Positions 1-10,875 of a stretch of 64,000 bases of DNA are shown here, one piece after another. Source of the DNA: Euclidia mi. Lineage: Eukaryota > Arthropoda > Insecta > Lepidoptera > Erebidae. The first letter of the stretch is position 1. Every line of letters starts with the position of its first letter. The stretch covers positions 100,977,279 through 101,041,278 of the forward strand of contig OX123182.2 of NCBI GenBank assembly GCA_944739405.2. The letters are read 5' to 3'. A program made the translations under genes and the position numbers. The notes beneath the pieces are model-generated. The model did not search any database. It was not told the origin of the DNA and saw only the letters and a list, made by a program, of their open reading frames with translations.

Positions 1-131
1 GCAGAGAAAGATGTGGTAGGTGCATTAGCCATGTGGTGAAAAGAGGATATGTATTAGATACATATTAATAATTTATATACGTACATATTATGAACCATAA
101 ATATACTATAAATATATATAATTACTCATAG
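1..131 (-). mobile_element. Displaced 3' UTR piece of the older LINE at 4.6-7.2 kb
   Basis: The first 25 bases resemble the reverse complement of the 3' UTR of the related LINE at 19.83 kb (the stretch reading gtgcacctaccacattt, followed by tctctgc). This places bases 1-131 in the same 3' UTR as the minus-strand LINE fragment that ends abruptly near 4.6 kb. The two pieces are separated by the LINE at 132-4590, so that LINE appears to have inserted into the UTR. Similarity weakens after base 40, so the exact extent is uncertain. Confidence 0.55.
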
Positions 132-426
132 ATATAATAATAATAATAATAATAATATTTTTATTGCCAAGTAAATCATTGTAGTACATTACATGTTAAG
201 TAGTTACAGTATCAAGTAGTTTACTTACTGTTTTCCTAGCTAGGCTATGAAATAGCCTGTATTAAGGAAAAACAGCTCCAAACCCGCATTAATACAAAAT
301 ACATAATATTTAACGACACTAGTTGCAATATAAAAGAAGGTATGTAAACTACAGTTAAGTACACTTTTTGTATAACATGCATTATTAAGACAATAGGTGG
401 AGATATTATGCAAAAATTTATAAGTT

Positions 427-431
427 GGTGT

Positions 432-482
<51 letters not shown>

Positions 483-525
483 TGTGTGTGTGGGTGTGTG
501 TGCGCGTGTATGTATGTGAGTGTAT
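427..525. repeat. (TG)n microsatellite
   Basis: About 90 bases of TG dinucleotide with a few GAGTG interruptions and a gtatgtatg end. It lies in the 3' UTR of the minus-strand LINE. Histidine/threonine-rich reading frames across it are artefacts of the repeat. Confidence 0.95.
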
Positions 526-561
526 GCAACCGTATCCAAAAAGGCAAATAGAAGCTATATA

Positions 562-3498
562 TCAGGATAAAGCGATTAGCATATTTTCTGTCTCATCGTA
601 ATTTTTATGCAATAGGTAATTTAGGACGGCCGACTTACAATCATGACTAGGTAAGTTATATATATAAATGTGCCTGTTTATCTGGTTGTAGAGGTAAGGT
701 CCCAGGTAATAGAAAAATCTTTTAATGAAAGAAAAATGCATTCTAGGTATAATACAGATGTTATCCCTGCGACGCTTGGAAGAATGTATGTATGGAGTCT
801 TGCGATGTTGCAACATTACCGTTTGAAAAACGTAAATTTGTCGTACATTTAGAATGTTCCAGTTTCTATATAAATCGTCAGTCGGGTACAACATAGGACG
901 AAACGTGGCTACTTTTAAAACTGCTCTATGAGCAATCTCCAATGATTTGAGAGTTGTTTTATGAGTACCTCCCCAGATAGAAATACAATAAGATATTATA
1001 GATTTGCAGAGGGCATAGTAAACACTACGTATGATTGTAATATTAGCGACGTAACGAAGCGATCTAAATATAAATATAAGCTTGCGAACTCTAGACGTCA
1101 GTGCTTCAACCTGAGGTTTATAGTTTAGGTATTTGTCTAAAATAACGCCGAGATACCTGATACTGTCAACAGAGCTTATGTGAGGACAATGACAATTTAT
1201 TACAGAGTCATTCAAGCAACTATGAAATATTAAATCTAATGGGGTATTAGGCAGGGTGGTGGACGAGATAGAGTACGTTAAAAATTTTGTTTTTGCAACG
1301 TTCAGAGTTAGAGCATGAGAAGATAACCAATCCGCAACATTGTTTAAGCCGGCTTGGGACGTTTTTTGTAGCTCAGTCCAGGAATCAGAAACAAAGGTAA
1401 TAGCCGTGTCATCAGCATATGAAGTGATTTTGCAATTAGGGATCTTCAAATTACAAAGGTCATTAATAAAAATTAGGAATAGAGATGGCCCGAGTATACT
1501 TCCTTGTGGAACACCAATGGATATAGGAAGCTCATCACTAGTGTAGTTACCTATCTTGACCATCTGTGTACGATCTGTGAGGTAACTTTTGAAGAATGCT
1601 AACTGTGGGCCTCTGACACCTATTCTTTCCAGCTTCAAAAGAAGAGTGGAAATGGGAACAGTGTCAAAGGCTTTGGCAAGGTCTAAGAAAATAGTCACCA
1701 CCTTTTTACTGTCATTTAAATTGGTGACTATGTGTGCTGTCAATTCCTGGACGGCGTCTGAAGTAGACATGTTCTTCCGAAAACCGAATTGGTTGGCAGA
1801 GAGGATATTGAATTTGTCTAAGTAGCTAACTAGTCTAGTATTTACAACCCGCTCCAAGATCTTAGATAATCCGGTGAGTACAGCTATTGGACGATAGTTA
1901 GTTACTAAAGACCCGTCTCCACCCTTAAAGATGGGATGTATAATGGCCCTTTTCAGTGCTATGGGGAAAACTGATAAATCAATACATTTATTAAATATAT
2001 GGCTGATAACTGGCGCAATAATATTAGAATACCTTTTTAAAAAAATTGTGGATATTTTATCCCACCCGGTTGCTGCATTTGATCTAAGAGCGTTTATTAT
2101 ATTTACTATCTCACACGGGCTTATTTCTTCAAAAACAAAAGAATTAAAATTTGGAAAAGTGGAGGTATAGTTAGTTACTGGGATATTCGACTTATAAGTA
2201 ATTTTATCTGCAAGGCTCTTACCAATTTGAACAAAAAAATTATTAACCTTGTTACAAGCGTCGTTGGGTGATTGTGAAAGTGTAAGTAATTGCGAGGAAG
2301 ACTGTTTTTGATGCTTTGTGTAAGTTATGTTTCTAATTATTTCCCATGAAGCCTTGGAATTTTGTCCTGCGTTTGTGAGTTGTTCAGAGTCATATTTACG
2401 TTTGGCTTTCTTTAATATTTTAGTACAAAAATTCCTATATCTTTTGTATGTGATGGAGAGAATCTGATTATTGGGTGAAAGTTTTGTTTGCCTATGCAAA
2501 GAGTCTCTATTACGGATACACCTTAAAAGTCCAGGTGTTATCCATGGCTTTATAATTCTCTTTTTGGCTGGCAATTTAGTGGAAGTTGAGTTATTGCTTA
2601 TTGTTTCTGATATCAAAGTAATTAAAGAATCAATGGCAATGCTAGGGTTATCATAAGATAATAGTAAGCTGAAATCAATTTGTGTAACGGCACTATCTAA
2701 GGTCTCGTAATTAATTTTTGTTATAGATTTAGGTGTATTAATTTTATAATTTTTAGTTTTTAAACAAAGCAATGTGGAGCAGTGGTCAGTGATGGTCGTT
2801 TCTAATACAAAAGTCATTGCTTGCCTTTTCGTTTTCAAAAAAATGTGATCTAGGCAGTTATTTCCCCGAGTGGGAAAGCTGTGCGCTGGTAAAAACCCGT
2901 GAGAAGCCATGCAGTTAAGAAAGTCGAGAGCGCGATGGTCTGATAGATTTTTGATATCGAGATTAATGTCTCCACTTACAATAACTGTTTCAAATGATAT
3001 TATAGTCGGCAAGATATTATTAAGACTGGAAAGAAATGTCACAATATTATCATTAGATGGCGATCGGTAAATACATAGTACTGCTATGTTTGAATTAAGT
3101 TTAACTACAAGCCCAGAGGCCGATTTAAGAAACTCTGGTTCTTCTATTGTAAAGGTTAAATTGGATTTTACATAAACAACAACCCCATCACTTTGATTAA
3201 TGTGCTTAGATGATTTACAGACAGTGTAATTGTCCAAACTAGGTACCAAAGAATTATTTGAACAGTCTAACCAACACTCCGTGAGTAAAATAAGCTCACA
3301 GTCAAAAGATATCTGTGCAAGAAATGATTGTAGACTAAGGAAATTGCAATTTATTGACCGTATGTTTTGTGTGACTATTTTTAAGTGGTCATTAGGGTAA
3401 TCGATCAATTCATTACATCTGTCAGGTGAGCATAAATATGATTTTGATACAGAGAGGTCGTCTACGTTATGCATAAGACTATTAATATCATCAATCAT
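562..3498 (-). CDS. LINE ORF2: apurinic-like endonuclease and reverse transcriptase
   Basis: A 978-residue open frame with no stop. It would nick target DNA and copy the LINE RNA by target-primed reverse transcription. Endonuclease residues visible: N in QNIRS (about residue 45), E in LTECWL (74), D and N in GDIN (176-179), D in CLDHIF (217) and DH in TDHC (238-239). RT motifs: FLDLAKAFDT (604-613), GVPQGSILGP (662-671), SYADD (693-697), then RYLGVILD. The length is near the family norm. The start chosen is the first Met, five residues before INSL, and lies 8 bp inside an upstream non-homologous frame. The frame is intact although the upstream ORF1 looks shortened, so activity of this copy is doubtful. 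Confidence 0.9.
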   Translation of the reverse strand: MIDDINSLMHNVDDLSVSKSYLCSPDRCNELIDYPNDHLKIVTQNIRSINCNFLSLQSFLAQISFDCELILLTECWLDCSNNSLVPSLDNYTVCKSSKHINQSDGVVVYVKSNLTFTIEEPEFLKSASGLVVKLNSNIAVLCIYRSPSNDNIVTFLSSLNNILPTIISFETVIVSGDINLDIKNLSDHRALDFLNCMASHGFLPAHSFPTRGNNCLDHIFLKTKRQAMTFVLETTITDHCSTLLCLKTKNYKINTPKSITKINYETLDSAVTQIDFSLLLSYDNPSIAIDSLITLISETISNNSTSTKLPAKKRIIKPWITPGLLRCIRNRDSLHRQTKLSPNNQILSITYKRYRNFCTKILKKAKRKYDSEQLTNAGQNSKASWEIIRNITYTKHQKQSSSQLLTLSQSPNDACNKVNNFFVQIGKSLADKITYKSNIPVTNYTSTFPNFNSFVFEEISPCEIVNIINALRSNAATGWDKISTIFLKRYSNIIAPVISHIFNKCIDLSVFPIALKRAIIHPIFKGGDGSLVTNYRPIAVLTGLSKILERVVNTRLVSYLDKFNILSANQFGFRKNMSTSDAVQELTAHIVTNLNDSKKVVTIFLDLAKAFDTVPISTLLLKLERIGVRGPQLAFFKSYLTDRTQMVKIGNYTSDELPISIGVPQGSILGPSLFLIFINDLCNLKIPNCKITSYADDTAITFVSDSWTELQKTSQAGLNNVADWLSSHALTLNVAKTKFLTYSISSTTLPNTPLDLIFHSCLNDSVINCHCPHISSVDSIRYLGVILDKYLNYKPQVEALTSRVRKLIFIFRSLRYVANITIIRSVYYALCKSIISYCISIWGGTHKTTLKSLEIAHRAVLKVATFRPMLYPTDDLYRNWNILNVRQIYVFQTVMLQHRKTPYIHSSKRRRDNICIIPRMHFSFIKRFFYYLGPYLYNQINRHIYIYNLPSHDCKSAVLNYLLHKNYDETENMLIALS

Positions 3499-3753
3499 TT
3501 TTATAAGTTTTATGGAAGGGCAAAGATTTATGTTTAAAAAGGAACTGTATGTTAGGGTGTTTTACTCTTAGATTTAATGAGATTAACCTGAGGAATCGCA
3601 CTCTATTATTTGGTTTGTAACCAAAAAACCAGGGAGGAAACGGTGTTGAATTATTATTTGTTATGAAAATTTTTGAGTTTCTGATATATATGAGAATTAT
3701 GTGTTTGTGAATAGTGTATGTGTAATGGGTTTGTAGTGTATTTGTTATAGTTA

Positions 3754-4413
3754 TTAATTTGAGCATAATAACGAGAGTTCGAAGGTCAAGGATGTAGTCT
3801 TGTGTTCATGCTTTGAGGGCTGCCTGGAAACATCACGGATATCAGACATCTTCAATTCGAGTCCGACTATCTTAGATAGATTTAGAACCATTCCGTAAAT
3901 ATGTTTCTTTGTTTCATTTGTCTGTTTTGGAACATTCCTTATTTCAATACAGGTCTTTATAAGACTACGATCAAAAGACTCTATCCGATCCTCTAAAACT
4001 GACAATTTTGATGTTATTACACTTCGTTCCTTTTCTAGGCTTGTAATCTTAGATTCCAATGACGAAAGTTGATCAGACATGAAAGACATCGATTTTTCAA
4101 TGGCTATGTTTGTACTTTCTATTTTACTGAATTGGTTCTTAATCTCACAAAAAAGGTTCTCCAGCTTATCCAGTCGATAGTTCTGAGCAGATATCAGATC
4201 TCCAATAAAGCTTTTTAATTCGCTCGTAATTTCGTTCTTCAAGTTCGTGTACTCCTTTGGTAGACTGGTTTCACCCAATTTACATCGACGCTTTGGACGC
4301 TGAGTATTGCTCAAAGCCTGAGCATCTGGAGTCAAGGCTTCTTGTACACGTAATTTGTGTGGATCTGATTCTGAGCCTGACTTGCCACTGGTTTTCGGTG
4401 GTGTTTTGAACAT
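3754..4413 (-). pseudogene. LINE ORF1, coiled-coil RNA-binding protein, C-terminally truncated
   Basis: A 219-residue frame upstream of ORF2 on the same strand. It opens with a basic, low-complexity N-terminus (KPKRRCKLGE-like segment near residue 40 reads PKRRCKLGE), followed by a long heptad-rich helix (about residues 55-150, many L/I/S/E, e.g. LSSLESKITSLEKE) and then the start of an RRM-like segment (IEIRNVPKQ, about 157). This resembles the baculovirus-FP/transposase-22 type ORF1 of lepidopteran LINEs. The frame stops soon after the motif where a C-terminal domain would be expected, and the 250 bp before ORF2 do not encode a recognisable continuation. I infer truncation by a small deletion or frameshift near 3760. 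Confidence 0.65.
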
Positions 4414-4606
4414 TTTGCATGAGCACTTATATGGTTTTATTTTTGCACTTTTTGCAAATTCTATATTATTATTATATTATTACTTATTTTGAATGCACTG
4501 AGATTCAATTAAATATTATTTACACACAATAATACCGATAAATGTTATTTATTTTTCGGAGCGGTTTTTTACGTTGGCACTGACAGATGACATGATATGA
4601 TACACA

Positions 4607-7243
4607 CATAAATATGATACATAAATATATACATATATAAATACATAATTATGCTACAGCTGATGAGAGTGATGAGCCGATTCCTTCAACTTAGCAAAGA
4701 GAAGATTCCGTACTCTCGTTTTAAATGCATAACGGTTGGTGGCCATTCTGACTTCAGGAGGGAGCCTGTTCCATAGCAGAACAACTTGGACCACAAAAGA
4801 AGAGTTTACAGTGAAGAAGTAGATTATGAGAGGAACGAAGGTTTCTCTCATGTGTGGAACATAAGTATTGGAAGTATGTAGTCAGATAAGAAGGAGGAGA
4901 AGGGGAAGTAAGAATAGAGTAGAGAGTTGTGAGAGCACGCAAACTCCGGCGCTGACGAATAGGTAGCCATTTAAGATCGGAACGGAAAGTAGATACATGA
5001 TCATACTTACGAAGATTGTATATGAACCGAATGCAGTTATTTAGAAGTCGGTCATATTTGTTTAGATACTCTGCATTCAGGTCATAATAGCACACATCAC
5101 CATAGTCGATTAAAGGGAATATCAAGGCCTGTACAAGCATTGTTTTGGTTCTGATTGGCAGGAAGTTTTTGAGGCGATAAAGAGCTCGAAGGGTACCAGT
5201 CACTCTCTGACTGACATACGTAACCTGTGCCTGCCAGTCGAGAGTGGAATCAATTAGCAATCCCAAGTCTTTAACCACTGGACTAAAGGGTATGATAAGA
5301 CCATTAAACATCACCGGAGGCAAGGTAGTCAGGTCTAATCTCCGTGTCATGCGCTGACTGCCGACAACAATGGCCTGGCATTTAGCAGGATTTACGTCCA
5401 GTCCGAAATCATTACACCAAGCTTGAATGATATCTAGGTCTCTATTAATATCAGCAATTGCAGTTGTAACATCATCCACTCTTGCCTGGGAATATAACTG
5501 CAAGTCGTCGGCGTAAAGATGGTACGAACATCGAAGCTTAGGGGTTAAGAAATTAATAAAAATTGAAAATAGTACAGGAGAGAGTATGCCACCTTGAGGA
5601 ACACTAGAGTTAATGTTACGCCAACTCGATGAGATGTCATCACTGCGAACTGCCTGCTGGCGTTCCTGAAGATAAGTAGAGAACCATTCCAGTGCGCCAG
5701 GTGAGATCATTAGATGGGAAAGGGTTGATAGAAGGATATCGTGACTGACGGTATTCATGGCATTCGAAAAGTCAACCAAGGCCAATACTGTGACCTTAGT
5801 CTCCTCCATGCCTGCTCTAATATCGCCAGTCACTTTAAGGAGTGCAGAGGTTGTGCTATGTCCAGGCCTAAAGCCAGATTTAAGTGGACTTAATAAATTG
5901 TGTTTGTACACAAAACTGGACAGCTGTTTATTCACACAAGCCTCTAGCACTTTGGATAGGAAAGGAAGTATGGAGATTGGACGAAAATGTTGAGAGAGAG
6001 TAGGATTTGGAATTTTGGACAGTGGGATAACAAAGGCCTTACGCCACAAAGAAGGGAAGGAACCATTGGCAATCGAGAAATTGACAATGTGGGATATAGG
6101 AAGGATGAGGTGGTCAAGGATAAGTGTGATCATACGACGGCTGATGCCGTCATATCCCACAGCGTTGGACTTGATAGAAAGGATAATTTTCTTGATCTCA
6201 CTTCCGAGTGAGACTGCAGAAAATTCAAAAGGATCTACGTTGAGACGGGGAAGGGCAGCTAAGTGATCAATAGTGTGACGCCTAGTCTGAGGGTCCAACA
6301 AAGCAGTTGTGGTAAAAAAATGGTTTAAATCCTCCAGACCAACCGTCCACTGAGGATCAGAATGTCGCTGTTTGCCAATACCCAGGGTTCCAAGAAACTT
6401 CCAGATATTGGCAGGGGAAGAGGAATTTATGTTGTTAAGAATATGGCGGCGTTTAGCGTTACGAACCATCTGGTTACACCGATTCCTTGCAGCTTTGAAG
6501 AGGGCCCAGTTTTCTTCGCATCGATCCTTTTTGAATTGCCGAAATGCTCTATCCCGGCGCCTCATAGCCATTTTTATGCCTCTGGTTAGCCATGAAGTGG
6601 GAGGACGTCTTTATTTCACTTTCCGGACGGGGGCGTGCTTGTCATAGAGGTTCAAAACCACGTTATTAAATTCAGTGACCTTATCGTCCACAGTAGCAGC
6701 TGACATCAGCTGACTCCAATCCAGTTCAGCAGCATCCCTCTGCAAACTGTCACTATCTATACATCCAAAACAAGGCCTATAAAGGACCTTGGGGTGGGGC
6801 TTAGGTGGCTTAAGTTTATAGGATAGGTAGATGAGATCGTGATGGGAAAAACCAGGAGCAAGGAACTGGCCATGGGATTGGGCAAGGGACGGGTTAGAGG
6901 TAATTATTAAGTCTAGCCATTTGTCTACACCTTTGGTACTGTGGTGAGTGGGACCAAGCGGGAGCGTGTGTAGACTGGCAGACTCAATTAATTGCTGGAG
7001 TTTATGGGAACGGGGGGAATTGGTGGCAAGGTCAGTGTTGAAATCTCCCATGATGATATGATGAGCGTATTCTGACCCTAAGGATTTCAGAATCGATTCG
7101 AGACTGGAGAAGTAAGTTTATAGTGGGAGGACAATAAACAACGCCAAGAACAGTTTTAGCCCCATTGACTGAAACCTCGAGGAACAGATATTCTGCTGAA
7201 GCAGAAGAGTTAGACGATGAAGCTAAGATAATTTTGAAGGATA
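4607..7243 (-). mobile_element. 5'-truncated LINE of the same family as the intact copy at 15.05-19.95 kb
   Basis: Minus-strand fragment covering part of the endonuclease, the RT and the start of the 3' UTR. The 5' truncation is near 7243, where similarity to the intact copy (region encoding YKILFSS) ends. The 3' UTR breaks off near 4607 and appears to resume at bases 131-1. Protein-level similarity to the intact copy is high throughout, with identical blocks such as SSPANIWKFLGTLGIGK. Confidence 0.85.
4654..7240 (-). pseudogene. Decayed LINE ORF2 (endonuclease C-terminus plus RT)
   Basis: The coding relic spans several frames. 6611-7051 carries the endonuclease C-terminal half (GDFNTD, WLDLIIT, SHHDLIYL). 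4754-6571 carries the RT (ALVDFSNAMNTV, SVPQGGILSP, HLYADDLQLY, VKDLGLLID). 4654-4851 carries the last residues (LKESAHHSHQL). Breaks: a frameshift in the endonuclease near 7105, an in-frame stop near 6611-6613 between the endonuclease and RT linker, and a frameshift near 4800 before the C-terminus. Compared with the 995-residue copy at 16.6-19.6 kb it lacks the first 120 or so residues. It cannot make a functional protein as it stands. Confidence 0.85.
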
Positions 7244-7934
7244 ATGAGCTAAATGAGCTTTTTTTCAGGGATCTTGAGAAAACGTGTAGATTATAATAAA
7301 TATGGACGACCTCTAGTTTAAAATATAAGCCTATTTCTGTCGTGGTTTATAATAAGGTGTTTATCAAAATTAAATATTATCCACATCTATTGTTCCGTTT
7401 TCACGTGATTAAGTAACAATGTAAATAACGGATTATCATGTATTTAACAAGCTTTTAAGTATTGTGAAATAGAAGTATAACTGACACACGTACATACTTT
7501 ACCTGGTATTTGCTAGATACAATATGAATAATTAAATACAGTACTAGAACTTCTCTTATTATACAACATTTTTAAGATGTTTGCTTTGAAGCCGTAATTT
7601 ACTTTTCCAGATATCATTTTTAAGACGTTTGCTTTGAAGCCGTAATTTACTTTTCCTTTTTGATCACGAGATATTTTATTGTTATTATAAAAAGCCTTTA
7701 TTGTCAAACATTTCTCCGTGATCATGTTTATTATGGAAATCCGTACAAGCAAAAAGGTTCTCAGACAATGAATAATTTAGTTTATAATACATACGTATTT
7801 CTTTTATGGATCTCTTGACTATTCACTTTCTTTGTCGAAGAAAGTTTTACATGTTATATTCCAAAACAATACATCTGAATTATTACTATAAAAAATGGAT
7901 ATGAAGAATATTCATCGAGACATATCTTTTTTAA
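7244..7934. other. AT-rich non-coding DNA with one 48-bp tandem duplication
   Basis: No gene recognised. 7567-7614 and 7615-7662 are two copies of a 48-bp unit (catttttaaga, then ttgctttgaagccg) with a few changes. The short minus-strand frame over this duplication has no recognisable protein content. Confidence 0.5.
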
Positions 7935-8400
7935 CTTGCTTACTGTTTCTCCGAAATTGGATGTTGGCCTTTGATATGAGACCTCTCCATTCCTCGCGGT
8001 TATTTACGCAATGCCAGCTTAAAGCTCCCTTAGATCCGCCGCCACCACGTCTTTCCAGTGATACTTTCGGTCGAACAACTGGACGACCTCAGTAGGTTGC
8101 TCAAGGTATGCTCTGTATACCTCAATCCTCACCCATGCTTTTTGCGTGGCCGAGTCAAAAAAGTGTCTTAGCTTTGGCTTCCTTTATGATCTTATAAAAG
8201 GGCACAAGATCTTCGATTTTGAATTTTTCCAAGATATTCTACCAACTGTTGGGTCCCTGCTCGAGGCCCACGATTTTGCGCACTAACTTAAATTCAGTTA
8301 TAAGAAGCTTCTTTTCTTCTTTTTGAATGAGTATCCAAGCCTCACTTACGTACATCATTGTTTTTAAAGATATCTGACAATTTACAGGTATCGAAACCCT
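7935..8400 (-). pseudogene. C-terminal relic of an RTE-like endonuclease/reverse transcriptase
   Basis: Read on the minus strand, fragments in shifting frames match the C-terminal region of this LINE protein family: a YVSEAWILIQKEEKKLL segment around 8340-8370, LVRKIVGLEQGP near 8280, then KYHWKDVVAADLREL near 8040-8075 and NREEWRGLISKANIQFRRN near 7940-8000. These correspond to the linker and C-terminal DNA-binding region downstream of the RT palm. Stops and frameshifts interrupt all of it. The plus-strand 66-residue frame here is a shadow. Confidence 0.65.
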
Positions 8401-8499
8401 TTATTAGAGACCAATTGATTTGGTTGCATAGGGTGATTGGGTGCATGGGGTTCCCACCAAGAACTTAGGGTCCCAGGCCAACCTCACCTGCAAGTGGTA

Positions 8500-8660
8500 C
8501 ACCTGCCGATCAACGGACGAGGCTCTGGCAAACAAAATGTCCCAATAAGCGACAATAGGCTCGCCACCTATTACGTGGGATCAAAACACTGGCGAAAAGT
8601 GGGCGTTTAATATGCCTCTGCCTACCCCTTCGGGGAAACAGGCGTGTGTCTATGTACGCA
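8500..8660 (+). repeat. SINE-like repeat with RTE-LINE 3' tail
   Basis: The body aataggctcgccacctattacg and the terminal block cctctgcctaccccttcgggg, then aaacaggcgtg, recur in the SINEs at 45.7-45.95 and 61.80-62.06 kb. The last block matches the 3' end of the RTE-like LINE at 41.03-41.08 kb. No tRNA-like head is recognisable upstream of this copy, so it is either 5'-truncated or a variant family. Confidence 0.6.
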
Positions 8661-9688
8661 ATTGATTGCAGCACACATTCCCAGGATCGAAAATTTTGCG
8701 TGCACCACTGACTTTTTGCAGTCAAATATACATACATATATACTCATGCCTTTTTCCTACAGGCAGAGACATCAGAACGCCACTTGCCTTACAAACCATA
8801 TGCGCTTTCTCGTGTTAAATAAAATGTATTAATTTCAGACTTTTAGACTTTAGACCATAGCCTAACCTTTTATAAAAATGGAACAGTGTTTAAAAAGAGT
8901 CGATGTTATTAAAAATTACTTTAATTATTTTTTACAAAATTACTGTTCTGGATAACCTGTTCAGGGACTGATTTAACCAGGTTTTAAATCAGGTTAATTT
9001 TGACTTTTGTGTTCCAGACATCAAGTGATCTACTTTATCGCCAGAAACTTAAAAAGCTTTTTGCAATAAAATCACATCTATACATAATAATATAATAGCG
9101 TTTCCATACAAAATCTGAATTTATATTAAAATCTCATATTTTATGTGTTTAAATAAAAGTATCGCTTTGAAAGCCTTTGCGAAACTTAAAGACTATTCAA
9201 CGAAATTACTTAATACTACTTTAAGTCCTCTTCTAAAAAGCAATCAATTTCAATATTATTCGGTCAAATAAAATGAGTTTTTACCATATTGAAAAAAGCT
9301 GTTAAAAGCATTTTGCATAACATTTTTAAATAACTGTTTCAAAGGTCTTTCACTATTTGTTCATAGTTCATGACCCCGGTCTATTAACAAACTGGAAACA
9401 GAGAAGTGCATCAATATATTTGCTTTTACTTAAACATATAGGTAACTCATTATATTGTACTCACATTTAAATCCCTAAGCATCCTTAGTTTTATGTAGAA
9501 AAGGCTGGCCGCAGACGTTAAGTGGTCGTGGTAAGGAATTATAATAATATCCTAGGACAACTGACACTCAGTTTACTGATCCCAAATTAAGCAGAGACTG
9601 TGCTACAGTAAACACTTAACTGATAAACATACCCATATTCTTAAATACATATATGCCAACCTAATAAAGACAAATTAAACGTAGACTT
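8661..9688. other. AT-rich non-coding stretch
   Basis: No coding region, RNA gene or recognised repeat seen. The few short frames have no recognisable domain. Confidence 0.4.
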
Positions 9689-9746
9689 GACTGCCTCGTT
9701 GGTCTCGCGGCAGAAATGTGCGCGTGGGATTGGGAGGTCTCGGGTT
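9689..9746 (+). repeat. tRNA-derived SINE head fragment
   Basis: The segment contains an A-box-like tggtctcgcggcag and ends in a B-box-like ggtctcgggtt, as in lepidopteran tRNA-headed SINEs. It stops where the LTR-like repeat begins. The missing SINE body was not found on the far side of the repeat pair. Confidence 0.4.
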
Positions 9747-10319
9747 TGTCGGCGATACCCTACCGCTGCTGTCGGCGATACGCCGGGGTAATCGTGTCCA
9801 GACTCCATTATAATAAAAACACTGACGTAATATTACTTAGTTTATTTTCAAACGATTTCTAGCACAGAATTGAAATAAAATGTGACCTACAGTTCTTTTT
9901 ATACACTAACCGTCATTACACTTAATGTTTAACAACTGTCACTTCCTTTACAATATGTAATTTAAATTACTGTACAATTAATTATAAATTACTCAAAAAT
10001 TGACATTAATATTGTAATGATTTTGCACAACACCAAATGATTTATTTTACACGAATAACAAATTTATTTTATTAACCAAACGCTGCTTTACAACATTGTC
10101 AACAAATGGCGCTATCAACAGGATGCAAATATAAACGCATGTTATTTATTACCGTAAAAATAAGTGTCAGAATAATGTTATTTAATACTAATTGATTTTA
10201 CTTTGAAAGTTTTTGGAGTTATCTTAATAACTAAGCGATAAATTAAATACCCAATCTTTATAAAACAGTTAAGCAGCCAATACAGTATCTAGTATTGTAA
10301 AATAGTGAAGTTCTCAGTT
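9747..10319. repeat. LTR-like long direct repeat, left copy
   Basis: From tgtcggcgatac or cctaccgctgct to the block gttctcagtt, this segment is repeated at 14644-15052 plus 19948-20028, in the same orientation. Identity over the first 370 bp is very high, with scattered single-base changes. The right copy lacks about 90 bp present here (roughly 10127-10215). The ends could be TG...CA if the repeat closes at gttctca, but I could not confirm a target duplication. A primer-binding site right after it is not obvious. Confidence 0.6.
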
Positions 10320-10579
10320 CTGTGTTCACAAATAGTAATTTAAATATCAATCTTAAATATTATTAACATTTTCGTAACAATATAATCATTATATATTAAT
10401 TTGCGCCCATACGGCCATTCTGATCCAGCGCGCTCCTCGCGCTGATTATTCAACGGTTACAGAATAAACAGCATAACAAACAAAAAGAATGAATATAAAA
10501 ATTACATAAATAAGCGTTTATCATACAGAATGAACTAAAAGTTACTTACAATGCTTCACCCATGGCTAAGCCAACTCGT

Positions 10580-10875
10580 GGCATCACCGATTACGGGATC
10601 TAGCGCACACAGGCATCACCTACATAGGGATCTAGCCCACAAACGGCATCACCCACATAGGGATCTAGCCCACAAACGGCATCACCCACATAGGGTCGAT
10701 TTAGCCCACGCGGCATCACCCATCACGGGATCTAGCCAACACACGGCATCACCCATCACGGGATCTAGCCAACACACGGCATCACCCATCACGGGATCCA
10801 GCCAACACACGGCATCACCCATTACGGGATCTAGCCAACACACGGCATCACCCATCACGGGATCTAGCCAACAAG
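10580..10875. repeat. 33-bp tandem repeat array, about nine copies
   Basis: Units begin ggcatcaccc and contain gggatctagcc; starts fall near 10581, 10613, 10646, 10679, 10713, 10746, 10779, 10812 and 10845. The first four units differ (cacataggg or gattacggg) from the more homogeneous later ones (catcacggg). Because 33 is divisible by three the array keeps one frame open (repeating SPITGSSQHTA), which I regard as a by-product. It lies just inside the left LTR-like repeat. Confidence 0.9.

Larger units (their letters stand above)
132..4590 (-). mobile_element. Non-LTR retrotransposon (Daphne/CR1-Jockey-like) with ORF1 and intact ORF2
   Basis: Minus-strand LINE. The 3' end is an (ATT)n tail at 132-156, next to a ggcaataaa motif, which is usual for this kind of lepidopteran element. 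ORF2 is at 562-3498 and ORF1 at 3754-4413. The 5' end is placed near 4590, where the sequence changes to that of the older LINE. A short imperfect direct repeat (catagatat at 127-135, catgatat at 4591-4598) may be the target duplication. Clade is inferred from the overall EN-RT organisation and the ATT tail and is not certain. Confidence 0.75.

Noticed and set aside
240..547. Histidine/threonine-rich frames of about 100 residues
   Set aside because: They are translations of the (TG)n microsatellite.
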